The translations under genes and the position numbers were made by a program. The notes beneath the pieces are model-generated. The model ran no database searches. It worked only from the letters and a program-made list of their open reading frames with translations, and was not told the origin of the DNA. DNA of 64,000 nucleotides from NCBI GenBank assembly GCA_036502625.1, contig DASXYG010000041.1, positions 1 to 64,000 on the forward strand, read 5' to 3'. The stretch is from DASXYG01 sp036502625 (GTDB lineage: Bacteria > Actinomycetota > Actinomycetes > Streptosporangiales > Streptosporangiaceae). Positions 30,565 through 39,074 of this stretch are shown one piece after another (the first letter of the stretch is position 1; each line of letters begins with the position of its first letter).

Positions 30565-31166
30565 GAGCGCCCCGGGCGTACGGGCACGGTCACCACGGCC
30601 TTGGTGTCGCCGGTGGACCGCCACGCGCGGTGCTCATCGGTGAACCCCTCGGTGAACTCGGCGCCGTAGATCGTGACGGCGAGCTCGCGCGGCACGGGCA
30701 CGCCCCGCGGCAGCTTCGCGACCAGCAGCACCGGCTGCGGGAGGCCCGGCTGGAGCTGCTGGCTGCCGTGGTCGGCGCCGACGGTGATGTCCGGGTCGAG
30801 GGCGGAGACGTTGAGGCCGCCGGGGCGCCCGGTGACGGTCATCCGCAGGCGGTCCATGTCGTCGGCGGAGGCCGTCTGCGGCGCGATGTCCGTGACGTCG
30901 AACGCGACGCCGAGGAACCGGCCGCGCGCCTCGTGGTCGGCCGGGTCGCGGTGCAGGGAGCGGGCCGCGCGGGTGGTGATCACGAGCTGGCCGGTGTTGA
31001 CGGGGGTGCCGGGGCGGGCCGCCGGAACGGTGACCGGCGCCTTGCGGAACCCGCCGAGCGCGGCGACCGCGGCCACGACGGCGCCGAGCACCACGACGAC
31101 GCCGAGCACGCGCAGCGCCGTACGCCCACGTCGCGGGGGTGGCGGCGGGGCCGCTTCCGATCCGGT
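30561..31166 (-). CDS. Membrane-anchored extracytoplasmic protein, 201 aa
   Basis: A Pro-rich cytoplasmic start, one membrane helix (ALRVLGVVVVLGAVVAAVAALG) and an outside beta domain resembling those of the next two genes (GQLVITTRAARSL, FLGVAFDVTDIAP, PVLLVAKLPRG). The GTG at 31166 has AGGA 8 nt upstream and is preferred to an upstream start that adds an odd N-terminus. First gene of the three-paralogue operon. Confidence 0.65.
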   Translation of the reverse strand, partial: TGSEAAPPPPPRRGRTALRVLGVVVVLGAVVAAVAALGGFRKAPVTVPAARPGTPVNTGQLVITTRAARSLHRDPADHEARGRFLGVAFDVTDIAPQTASADDMDRLRMTVTGRPGGLNVSALDPDITVGADHGSQQLQPGLPQPVLLVAKLPRGVPVPRELAVTIYGAEFTEGFTDEHRAWRSTGDTKAVVTVPVRPGRS

Positions 31167-31229
31167 CACGCGCGAGATCCTAACGAATCGGCGCAGATCA
31201 GACCCAATCAACCGGGCATGTGCGTCTGG

Positions 31230-32864
31230 TCAGTCGACCCGCTTCACGTCCAGGTCGCCTTCGGCGTACGCCTTCCGGATGCGCTTCTTGTCGAACTTGC
31301 CGACGCTGGTCTTCGGCACCTCGGGGATGACCGACCAGCGTTCGGGGAGCTGCCAGCGGGCCATGCGCGCGGCGAGGTAGTCGCGCAGCCCTTCCGGCGT
31401 GGCCGTGGCGTCCGTACGGAGGACGACCGTGGCCAGCGGGCGCTCCTGCCATTTCTCGTCCGGCACGCCGACGACGGCCGCCTCGATGACGTCCGGGTGG
31501 CCCATCAGCGCGTTCTCCAGGTCAACCGAGGAGATCCACTCGCCGCCTGACTTGATGACGTCCTTCGCGCGGTCGGTCAGCGTGATGTAGCCGTCGTCGT
31601 CGATCGTGCCGACGTCGCCCGTGCGCAGCCAGCCGTCGTGGAACTTCTCGTCTGCGTTCTCGCGGTAGTACGCGGCGGTGACCCACGGCCCGCGCACCTC
31701 GATCTCGCCGACGGACGCGCCGTCGGCGGGCAGCAGCGCGTCGCCCTCGCCGGACAGCCGGCCGTCGACCCCGCTGACCAGCCGGCCCTGGGTGGCCCGG
31801 TAGCGCCAGCCGGCCTCGCCCGCGATGCCCGCGGGCGGCCGCGCGATCGACGCGAGCGGCGACGTCTCGGTCATGCCCCACGCCTGGACGATCGGGACGC
31901 CGGACTCCCGTTCGAGCGCCTGCATCAGCGACAGCGGCACCGCGGACCCGCCGGCGAGGATCATCCGCAGCGACGAGATGTCGGTGCCGTTCTCCCTGAT
32001 GTGGTTCAGCAGGTCGATCCAGATCGTCGGTACCGCGCCGGCGACCGTGGGCCGCTGGTCGGCGATGAGCCGGGCCAGCGGCTCGGCCTGGAGGTAGCGG
32101 TCCGGCATGGCGAGGCCCGCACCGGCCATGACGGCGGCGTACGGCATGCCCCACGCGTTGGCGTGGAACATCGGCACGATCGGCAGGACGCGGTCGGTGC
32201 CGGACAGCGCCATCCGGTCGCCCATGCACGCCGACATGGAGTGCAGGTACACCGACCGGTGGCTGTACACCACGCCCTTGGGGTTGCCGGTGGTGCCGCT
32301 GGAGTAGCACATGGCCGCCGCGGACCGTTCGTCCAGGTCCTCGGGCCAGTCGAAGGAGTCGGGCTCGGCGGCGAGCAGGTCCTCGTACGCGTGGATCTCC
32401 GGGCCCGCGCCCTCGAGCGGCGAGGTGTCGGTGCCCGGCCCGCCGGCGACCAGGACGTGGCGGACGGTCGTGAACCGCGGCAGCACCGCGGCCAGCGCGG
32501 AGACCAGCGAGGCGTCCACGATGACGACGTCGTCCTCGGCGTGGTTCGCGACGTACACGAGCTGGTCGGGGAACAGCCGGATGTTCAGAGTGTGCAGCAC
32601 CGCGCCCATCGACGGGACCGCGAGGTACGCCTCGAGGTGCTCCTGGTTGTTCCACTGGAACGTGGCCACCCGCTGGTCGGCGGTGACGCCCAGGCGGCGC
32701 AGCGCGCCCGCGAGCCTGGCGACCCGTCTGGCGATGGTGCGGAAGTCGGCGACGCGGGTGCCGTCGCCGGTGAACGTGCTGACCGTGGCGTCGCCGTGCC
32801 AGTTCAGGCCGTGGCTCATCAGGGCCGTCACGGTGAGCGGGTAGTCCATCATCGTGCTGCGCAT
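31230..32864 (-). CDS. Long-chain acyl-CoA ligase (AMP-binding enzyme)
   Basis: 544 residues of the ANL superfamily. The AMP-binding P-loop CYSSGTTGNPKGVVYSHRS, the A5 motif QAWGMTETSP, the A7 motif WLRTGDVG and the C-terminal Lys in KTSVGKFDKKRIR are all intact. It activates fatty or aromatic acids as AMP esters and joins them to CoA. It resembles the FadD13 and medium/long-chain ligases of actinobacteria. No other beta-oxidation gene is nearby. MMDYPL... at 32852 is an alternative start. Confidence 0.93.
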   Translation of the reverse strand: MRSTMMDYPLTVTALMSHGLNWHGDATVSTFTGDGTRVADFRTIARRVARLAGALRRLGVTADQRVATFQWNNQEHLEAYLAVPSMGAVLHTLNIRLFPDQLVYVANHAEDDVVIVDASLVSALAAVLPRFTTVRHVLVAGGPGTDTSPLEGAGPEIHAYEDLLAAEPDSFDWPEDLDERSAAAMCYSSGTTGNPKGVVYSHRSVYLHSMSACMGDRMALSGTDRVLPIVPMFHANAWGMPYAAVMAGAGLAMPDRYLQAEPLARLIADQRPTVAGAVPTIWIDLLNHIRENGTDISSLRMILAGGSAVPLSLMQALERESGVPIVQAWGMTETSPLASIARPPAGIAGEAGWRYRATQGRLVSGVDGRLSGEGDALLPADGASVGEIEVRGPWVTAAYYRENADEKFHDGWLRTGDVGTIDDDGYITLTDRAKDVIKSGGEWISSVDLENALMGHPDVIEAAVVGVPDEKWQERPLATVVLRTDATATPEGLRDYLAARMARWQLPERWSVIPEVPKTSVGKFDKKRIRKAYAEGDLDVKRVD

Positions 32865-32991
32865 CGCGGCACCTCCACCGGATCAGACGCCGAGTCCGAC
32901 CGACCTGGTCGCGTTTTCCGATTCTGCGCACAGCCGCGCCGCCCAGACCAGGCCCGGGGCGGCAGAAGATCTCGAATCGAGACCGGTGGTG

Positions 32992-33513
32992 CTACTCGGC
33001 GAAGACCAGCCCGCCGCCGAAGTCGGCGCGCAACTCGTCGTCGCGGCGCAGTTTCGCGACCGCGCGCGAGACGGTGCTCTTCACCGTTCCGAGGCTGATG
33101 CCGAGCAGGTCGGCGATCTCGGCTTCCGGCAGATCCTCGTAGAACCGCAGCACCAGCGCGGCCCGCTGCCGTTTCGGCAGGCGGGAAAGCGCCCGCCACA
33201 GCGCGTCGCGGGTGTCGCGGTCGTTGGCCGGGTCCTGTACGACGAGCTCGGGCACCTGGTCGGTGGGGTACTCCTCGATCTTCCGCCGGCGCCACCAGGA
33301 GATCTGCGTGTTGACCATCGCGCGGCGTACGTAGCCGTCGAGCGCGGCGCGGTCGTTGATGCGCGCCCACGCGAGATACGTCTTCGCAAGCGCCGCCTGG
33401 AGCAGGTCCTCCGCGTCCGAGCGATTACCGGTGAGCAGATAGGCCATGCGCAGGAGGGCGCCGCCGCGCGCCGCCACATATTCGCGGAATTCCCCGTTCG
33501 ACTGCTGAATCAC
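32992..33513 (-). CDS. SigE-family ECF-type sigma factor
   Basis: 173 residues. Region 2 is LLRMAYLLTGNRSDAEDLLQAALAKTYLAWARI, and region 4 is LPKRQRAALVLRFYEDLPEAEIADLLGISLGTVKSTVSRAVAKLR. These short sigma factors are numerous in actinomycetes and direct RNA polymerase to stress or development promoters. The GTG at 33513 has GAGGGGG about 8 nt upstream. No anti-sigma gene is adjacent; the protein is not followed by a zinc-finger partner. Confidence 0.9.
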   Translation of the reverse strand: MIQQSNGEFREYVAARGGALLRMAYLLTGNRSDAEDLLQAALAKTYLAWARINDRAALDGYVRRAMVNTQISWWRRRKIEEYPTDQVPELVVQDPANDRDTRDALWRALSRLPKRQRAALVLRFYEDLPEAEIADLLGISLGTVKSTVSRAVAKLRRDDELRADFGGGLVFAE

Positions 33514-33791
33514 CGGCCCCACCCCCTCATTGGTCACTCGTGGTGATGGCTTGCGACTCTCAGTATTCACTATCGACGGTACCCAGGTGGAATGCCGCGC
33601 GTATCCGCGAGACGCCTCTCCGTACGCACCGCCCCCACGTGGGAATGTCGGTGCGTAACGGATGGCGACGATTTCCGGTAAAGGCTTGACGCGCGCCCCC
33701 CGCTGCCCGCAATGTCCTGTGTTGGTGCTCGTTATCTGGGCCGGGAGCATATGGGGCGGGACGGTCGCGGGCGCCATGCGGAGGTAGGCCT

Positions 33792-34748
33792 ATGCGGCAG
33801 GGTGTTCATGCCGACCGGCGGATGCTGCGCGCCGCCGTGCTCGGCGCGCCCGGCGGTCCGGACGCGCATGACGCGACGGCGCCCGCCTACCACGTCGTCC
33901 GCGGCATCGTCGCCGACGCGAGCCCGTACGTCCTGGCGCTGGAGACCGCCGCGGGCCGGACGAACCTGACGCTCGCGCCGGACACCGGCGTGTGGCGCGG
34001 CGAGGACACCGACTCGACCGCGCTGCGCATCGGCGACGACGCGGTCGCCCGGCTGCCGGCCGGCAGCCCGGTCCCGGACCGCATCTGGGCCGCGTTCGGC
34101 CGGGTCACCGGCGTGATCACGGCCATCGACGGCGACCGGACCGGCGCGCGGCTCGAGGTGGACACCGGTCCGCCCGGCGTGCGGCCGCTGCTCATCCCGC
34201 ACCGCTACGCCGACCGCATCGCCGTACGCCACCCCCGGCTGCGGCCCGGCTACCTCATCGACGTCATCGGCGCGTACACCGACCGCTCCGGCGTCCTGCA
34301 CGGCGTGCGCCCCGCGACGTCCCAGCCGCCGGGCCCCGGCGACCCCGGCGAACCGGCGGGCACCGGGTCCGCGGCCCGCGGGCTCGTCCGGCAGGGCGGT
34401 GTGACCTGGTACGAGACCACGCCCGGCGACGACGCGCACGGCCTGGCCTATCCCGCGATCGACCCGGCTACGGAAGCGGGCGCCGCGTGCGACTCCGCGG
34501 GCCGCCGGCCGTACCTCCCGTACCTCTCGATCGGCAGCGAGCCCGGCGTGCGCAACGACTGCACCGGCCTGGCCGCGCGGCTGCCCGTGCTGGCCTGCGC
34601 GGCGACCGCGCCGCTGTTCAACGACCGGTGCCTGCGCTGCGGCACCTCGCCGCGCGGGCGGCTGGCCGAGCTCACCCCGGCGGCGTTCGTGGCGCTCGGC
34701 GGCGAGCTCGACGACGGCTGCTTCAACGCCACGGTCACGGTCGGGTGA
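33792..34748 (+). CDS. Hypothetical protein with Cys-rich C-terminus, 318 aa
   Basis: Not recognised. The N-terminal half is beta-rich (YHVVRGIVADASPYVLALETAAGRTNLTL). The C-terminal 80 residues contain seven cysteines (GVRNDCTGLAARLPVLACAA, DRCLRCGTSPRG, DDGCFNATV), which could form disulfides or bind a metal. The gene overlaps the MauE-like gene by GTGA, suggesting a redox or cofactor partnership. No signal peptide is visible. Confidence 0.7.
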   Translation: MRQGVHADRRMLRAAVLGAPGGPDAHDATAPAYHVVRGIVADASPYVLALETAAGRTNLTLAPDTGVWRGEDTDSTALRIGDDAVARLPAGSPVPDRIWAAFGRVTGVITAIDGDRTGARLEVDTGPPGVRPLLIPHRYADRIAVRHPRLRPGYLIDVIGAYTDRSGVLHGVRPATSQPPGPGDPGEPAGTGSAARGLVRQGGVTWYETTPGDDAHGLAYPAIDPATEAGAACDSAGRRPYLPYLSIGSEPGVRNDCTGLAARLPVLACAATAPLFNDRCLRCGTSPRGRLAELTPAAFVALGGELDDGCFNATVTVG

Positions 34749-35641
34749 GCGGCGTGCCGGAGATCCTGCTCGCGGTGCGCGCGGCGCAGCTCCCCGTCGT
34801 GTGCGCGACGCTGTACTTCGCGGCGGGCGCGAAGCTCGTGACGCTGCCGGGCGCGTCCAGCGGCTCGGCGCTGTACGACCGGTCCATCGTGCCGGGCCCC
34901 GCGCTGCTGCTCGGCACCCGGTGGCGGCGCCCCGCGATCTACGCCGTGGCCGGCATGGAGATCGTCATCGCGTCGTGCCTGCTCCTGCTGCCGCGCGGGT
35001 CCGCCGACGCGGCCCGGATCGCCGCCGGCATCGTGTTCGCCACCGGAACGTTCGTCCTCATCGAGCTGCGCAACCAGCACCCGGACGCCGGATGCGGCTG
35101 CTTCGGCACGCTCAGCCGCACCCCCGTCGGCTTCCGCGCGCTGGGGCGGTCGTGCGCGCTGACCGTCGCGTCGCTGGCCATGTTCGGCCTGCCGGCGCCG
35201 GGCCTGGCCACCCTGCGTACGGCCACCCCTGTGTACACCGCCGTCGCGCTGGCGGAGCTGGTCCTGCTGGTGGCCATCGCGCCCGAGGTGAGCGCGGTGC
35301 TGACGAGCCTTGCGCGGCACGAGCCGTGCGAGACGGCGCGCGTCCCCGCGCAGCGCACCCTCCGCGCGCTGCACGCCACCGCCGCGTGGCGCGCGCACCG
35401 CCCGCTGCTCACCGGCGACCGCCCGGTGGACATGTGGCGCGAGCTGTGCTGGCGCTATGTCGTCTATCCGTGCGTGCTCGACGACCGGCCGGCGCGGATC
35501 GTGTTCGCCGTACGTCTCGGCGACCGCCATCCCGAGGTGCGCGCCGCGGTCGTCGACCGGGCCACCGGCGAGGTCCGCAGCCGGCCGCCCGATCCCGTAC
35601 CCCCGGCGCCGCCCGGCCGGATGGACCGCATGCCGGGATGA
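34745..35641 (+). CDS. MauE/DoxX-like membrane protein with C-terminal extension
   Basis: 298 residues. The first 180 form a four- or five-helix membrane domain of the MauE type with the Cys pair in GCGCFGTLSR. MauE helps form disulfides during methylamine dehydrogenase maturation, and relatives act as quinone-linked thiol oxidases. Residues about 190-298 are an added soluble domain (PVDMWRELCWRYVVYPCVLDD). Coupled to the Cys-rich protein gene, a likely substrate or partner. Confidence 0.8.
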   Translation: MSGVPEILLAVRAAQLPVVCATLYFAAGAKLVTLPGASSGSALYDRSIVPGPALLLGTRWRRPAIYAVAGMEIVIASCLLLLPRGSADAARIAAGIVFATGTFVLIELRNQHPDAGCGCFGTLSRTPVGFRALGRSCALTVASLAMFGLPAPGLATLRTATPVYTAVALAELVLLVAIAPEVSAVLTSLARHEPCETARVPAQRTLRALHATAAWRAHRPLLTGDRPVDMWRELCWRYVVYPCVLDDRPARIVFAVRLGDRHPEVRAAVVDRATGEVRSRPPDPVPPAPPGRMDRMPG

Positions 35642-35775
35642 ACACGGTTCGTCTTCTCGGTAAACGGCGAACCGACATTCGGTATATATTCGGCCCTTTC
35701 CCCTTCTGGTGCGGCCATGTGACGCCTCGTGCCCCCGCTCGGTGGCGAGTAGTCGCAGACAGAGGAGTTACAGGC

Positions 35776-37254
35776 ATGCGTGAACGCGGGTCATCGAGCA
35801 GGCCGGGCACCGTGGCGGTGGTGCTCGCCGGGGGTACGGGCCAGCGCATCGGGCTGCGCATCCCCAAGCAGCTCATCAAGATCGCGGGCAAGCCGATCAT
35901 CGCGCACACGCTGGCGATCTTCGAGGCGGCGCCCGAGGTGGACCACGTCATCGTGATGATGTCGCCGGACCACATCGCCGACGTCGAGAAGATCGCCGCC
36001 GACGCCGGGTTCGCCAAGATCACCGCCATCCTGCCGGGCGGCGCCACGCGCAACGACACGACGCGCCGCGCCATCGCGGCCGTCGAGGGGCTCGGCCTCG
36101 GCGACTGCAACGTGCTGTTCCACGACGCCGTACGCCCGCTGCTGTCCCAGCGGATCATCCACGACTGCGTCAAGGCGTTACGCACCCACCGCGCGGTCGA
36201 CGTGGCCATCCCGTCGTCGGACACCGTGATCGTCACGGACGGCGACGTCATCACCGGCATCCCCGACCGCTCGCGGCTGCGGCGCGGCCAGACGCCGCAG
36301 GGCTTCCGGCTGTCCACGATCCGCCGCGCGTACGACCTGGCCGCCGGCGACCCCGCGTTCGACGCGACCGACGACTGCGGCGTCGTGCTGCGCTACCTCC
36401 CCGGCGAGCCCATCCACGTGGTCGCGGGCGACGAGCAGAACATGAAGGTCACGCAGCCGGTCGACATCTACCTCACCGACAAGCTGTTCCAGCTCTCGTC
36501 GCAGGGCCTGCCGCGCCGGCGTACCGAGGACGAGTACACCGAGCGGCTCGCCGGGCGCACGCTCGTCGTGTTCGGCGGCTCGTACGGCATCGGCGCCGAC
36601 GTCGCGCGGCTCGGCGAGGCGTACGGCGCCAACGCGTTCGCGTTCAGCCGCGGCGGCACCGGCACGCACGTCGAGAACGCCGCGGACGTCCGCGCCGCCC
36701 TGGAATCCGTGTACGACGCCACGGGCCGCGTCGACTACGTTGTCAACACCGCCGGCGTGCTGCGCGTGGGGCCGCTGGTGGCGGCCGATCCGGAGACGGT
36801 CGAGGAGGCCATCCGGGTGAACCTCCTCGCGCCCATCCACATCGCGCGCGCCAGCCACCCGTACCTCGCGGAGACCGGCGGCCAGCTCCTGCTCTACACG
36901 TCGAGCTCCTACACCAGGGGCCGCGGCGACTACAGCCTGTACTCCTCGGCGAAGGCCGCGGTGGTGAACCTGGCGCAGGCGCTCGCCGACGAATGGGCGG
37001 CCGACGGCGTACGGATCAACTGCGTGAACCCCGAGCGCACCAGCACCCCGATGCGGTCCAGCGCGTTCGGCGAGGAGCCGCCCGAGTCGCTGCTGTCATC
37101 CGAGGCGGTCGCCCGGACGTCCATCGACGTGTTGCTGTCCACCCTGACCGGCCACGTGGTCGACGTGCTGCGGCACGACCCGCTCCAGCCGCGCGGCGCC
37201 TCCGAGGCGGACGCGCCAGGCCGGTCACCGCGAGGGGAGAAGTCGCGTACATGA
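35776..37254 (+). CDS. Fused polyol-phosphate cytidylyltransferase/reductase (TarI-TarJ type)
   Basis: 492 residues. The first about 240 are an IspD-like nucleotidyltransferase (VVLAGGTGQRIGLRIPKQLI, HDAVRPLLS, RRGQTPQGFR), the rest a short-chain dehydrogenase (LVVFGGSYGIGADVARL, NTAGVLRVGP, YSLYSSAKAAVVNLAQ with the Tyr-x3-Lys pair). The same fusion, as in Haemophilus Bcs1, makes CDP-ribitol from ribulose 5-phosphate. This supplies activated polyol phosphate for the two polymerase-like enzymes encoded next. GAGGAG lies 9 nt before the ATG; the stop codon overlaps the next start (ATGA). Confidence 0.92.
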   Translation: MRERGSSSRPGTVAVVLAGGTGQRIGLRIPKQLIKIAGKPIIAHTLAIFEAAPEVDHVIVMMSPDHIADVEKIAADAGFAKITAILPGGATRNDTTRRAIAAVEGLGLGDCNVLFHDAVRPLLSQRIIHDCVKALRTHRAVDVAIPSSDTVIVTDGDVITGIPDRSRLRRGQTPQGFRLSTIRRAYDLAAGDPAFDATDDCGVVLRYLPGEPIHVVAGDEQNMKVTQPVDIYLTDKLFQLSSQGLPRRRTEDEYTERLAGRTLVVFGGSYGIGADVARLGEAYGANAFAFSRGGTGTHVENAADVRAALESVYDATGRVDYVVNTAGVLRVGPLVAADPETVEEAIRVNLLAPIHIARASHPYLAETGGQLLLYTSSSYTRGRGDYSLYSSAKAAVVNLAQALADEWAADGVRINCVNPERTSTPMRSSAFGEEPPESLLSSEAVARTSIDVLLSTLTGHVVDVLRHDPLQPRGASEADAPGRSPRGEKSRT

Positions 37255-39074
37255 GCGAGCCGGACCGTTCCACGGGGCGTACGGGCGTGTTACCGCTGCT
37301 CGCCGTCGCGTACACCGTCATGGCGGCCGTCGCCGTCGCCGCCGTCGCGGGTGCGCCCGTCCCGTCCGGCGCGCCGTTCTTCGCGGCGGCGCTGGTGTGC
37401 GTGGTCGCCGAGGGGGTGGTCGCGTACGGCACGGGCCCATGGCGCGGCGCGCTCGCCCGCGCCGGCGTCCACGAGGACCTCAGGTTCCAGCTCCGGATGC
37501 TGCTGCTCGCCGCGCTGGCCGCGTCCGGCGCGGCCCGGCCCGCGGTGGCCGCCGGGCTGGTCATCGCCACCGGCGGCGTCGTGCACCTGTGCGTGGCGGC
37601 GTACCAGTGGCTCGTGCGGCGCACCCGCGGCCACTACGGCGACCCGGACGCCTGGCGGAACCTGGACGTCGACGGCGTCACCGCGGGCCCGCCGCCGATG
37701 GCGCCGCCGGTGCCGGACATCCGCGGCCGCGACGGCCGCTGGCACCTGCTGGCGCTCGACGCGCTCGTCCTCATCGGCGCGGCCCTCGCGTACGCCACCC
37801 ATGCGCTCGGCTGGCTCGCCGCCGGCTGCGCGTTGACCGTCGTGCCGGCCGCCGCCTACCCGGCCGCCGCGCTGCGCCGCCTCGCCCAGGTGCGGCGCGA
37901 ACCGGACGCCGCCACCCGTGACGACCGGGTGCGCGCCGCGATCGACCGGCTGGCGCCCGAGGTGATCGTCTACTTCTCCAGCCCCGCGTCCAGCATCTAC
38001 GCGATCAACGTGTGGCTGGAGCTGGTCGACGCGTTCCGCCGGCCCACGCTGATCATGCTGCGGGAACGCGCCAACCTCGACGTCCTCGGCGCCACGTCCA
38101 CGCCCGTCGTGGTCGCGCCGCGCGCCACCGACGTCGAGTTCCTCTACCCGGAGTCGGCGCGGGTCGTGCTGTACCCGGGCAACACGACGAAGAACAACCA
38201 CATGCTGCGCGTGCCCGGCCTGAAGCACGTCTTCATCCACCACGGCGAGAGCGACAAGATGGGCAGCGTCAGCCCGCTGGCGCGCGTCTTCGACGAGATC
38301 TGGGTGACCGGCCAGGCGCCGAAGGACCGCTACCTCGCCGCCGACGAGGGCGTACGCCCGGAGCAGGTCCGCATCGTCGGCCGCCCGCAACTGGCGAGGC
38401 TCGCGCGCGCCGAGCCGCGGCGGCGGGCCGAGGGCGCCCCGCCGACCGTCCTGTACGCGCCCACATGGGAGGGGTACTTCGAGCAGGCCGACTACTCCTC
38501 GGTGGCCGCCATGGGCATGGGCATCGTGCGCGGCCTGCTCGACTCCGGCGCCCGCGTCCTGGTCAAGCCGCACCCCGCGACCGGCCAGCGCGGCGAGGAG
38601 GCCGCCGCGGCGCGGGCGGAACTGGAGGCGCTGGTGACGGCGGCGCCCGGCGGCGAGCTGCTCACCGACCCCGGGCAGGACGCCCTGTACGACGCGTTCA
38701 TCGCCGCCGACGTCCTGGTCACGGACGTCTCCAGCGTGCTGATCGACTTCCTGGCCACGCACAAGCCGTACCTCGTGACCAACCCGCGCGGCCTGGACCA
38801 CGACCGCTTCCGCGCCGCCTACCCCAGCTCGGCGGGCGGCGTGGTGCTCGACCCGGACGGTGTCGCGCGTATCGGCGGGCTCGTGGCCGACGCCGACGCA
38901 CCCGGGCTGCGGGCGCGCCGCGCCGAGCTGGCCGCGTACCTGCTGGCCGACGACGGCCGCGACCCGGCCGTGCGGTTCGTCGACGAGGTGGACGCCATCG
39001 TCGCGCGCGCCGAAGCGGAACGGGCCGAGCTCGCGCTCGACGACCCCTCGATGGCCACGGAGGTCACCCGATGA
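37251..39074 (+). CDS. Membrane-linked CDP-polyol phosphotransferase (TagF/TarL-like)
   Basis: 607 residues. About five hydrophobic helices lie in residues 1-225, then the CDP-glycerol/ribitol phosphotransferase domain with the family motifs FIHHGESDKMGS, FDEIWVTGQAPKDRY, VLYAPTWEG, VLVKPHP and ADVLVTDVSSVLIDFL. The enzyme should add glycerol- or ribitol-phosphate units from the CDP-activated donor to a lipid-linked teichoic acid chain. Staphylococcal TagF/TarL lack the long membrane part, so this one is tethered to the membrane by itself. Middle gene of a coupled operon. Confidence 0.9.
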   Translation: MSEPDRSTGRTGVLPLLAVAYTVMAAVAVAAVAGAPVPSGAPFFAAALVCVVAEGVVAYGTGPWRGALARAGVHEDLRFQLRMLLLAALAASGAARPAVAAGLVIATGGVVHLCVAAYQWLVRRTRGHYGDPDAWRNLDVDGVTAGPPPMAPPVPDIRGRDGRWHLLALDALVLIGAALAYATHALGWLAAGCALTVVPAAAYPAAALRRLAQVRREPDAATRDDRVRAAIDRLAPEVIVYFSSPASSIYAINVWLELVDAFRRPTLIMLRERANLDVLGATSTPVVVAPRATDVEFLYPESARVVLYPGNTTKNNHMLRVPGLKHVFIHHGESDKMGSVSPLARVFDEIWVTGQAPKDRYLAADEGVRPEQVRIVGRPQLARLARAEPRRRAEGAPPTVLYAPTWEGYFEQADYSSVAAMGMGIVRGLLDSGARVLVKPHPATGQRGEEAAAARAELEALVTAAPGGELLTDPGQDALYDAFIAADVLVTDVSSVLIDFLATHKPYLVTNPRGLDHDRFRAAYPSSAGGVVLDPDGVARIGGLVADADAPGLRARRAELAAYLLADDGRDPAVRFVDEVDAIVARAEAERAELALDDPSMATEVTR

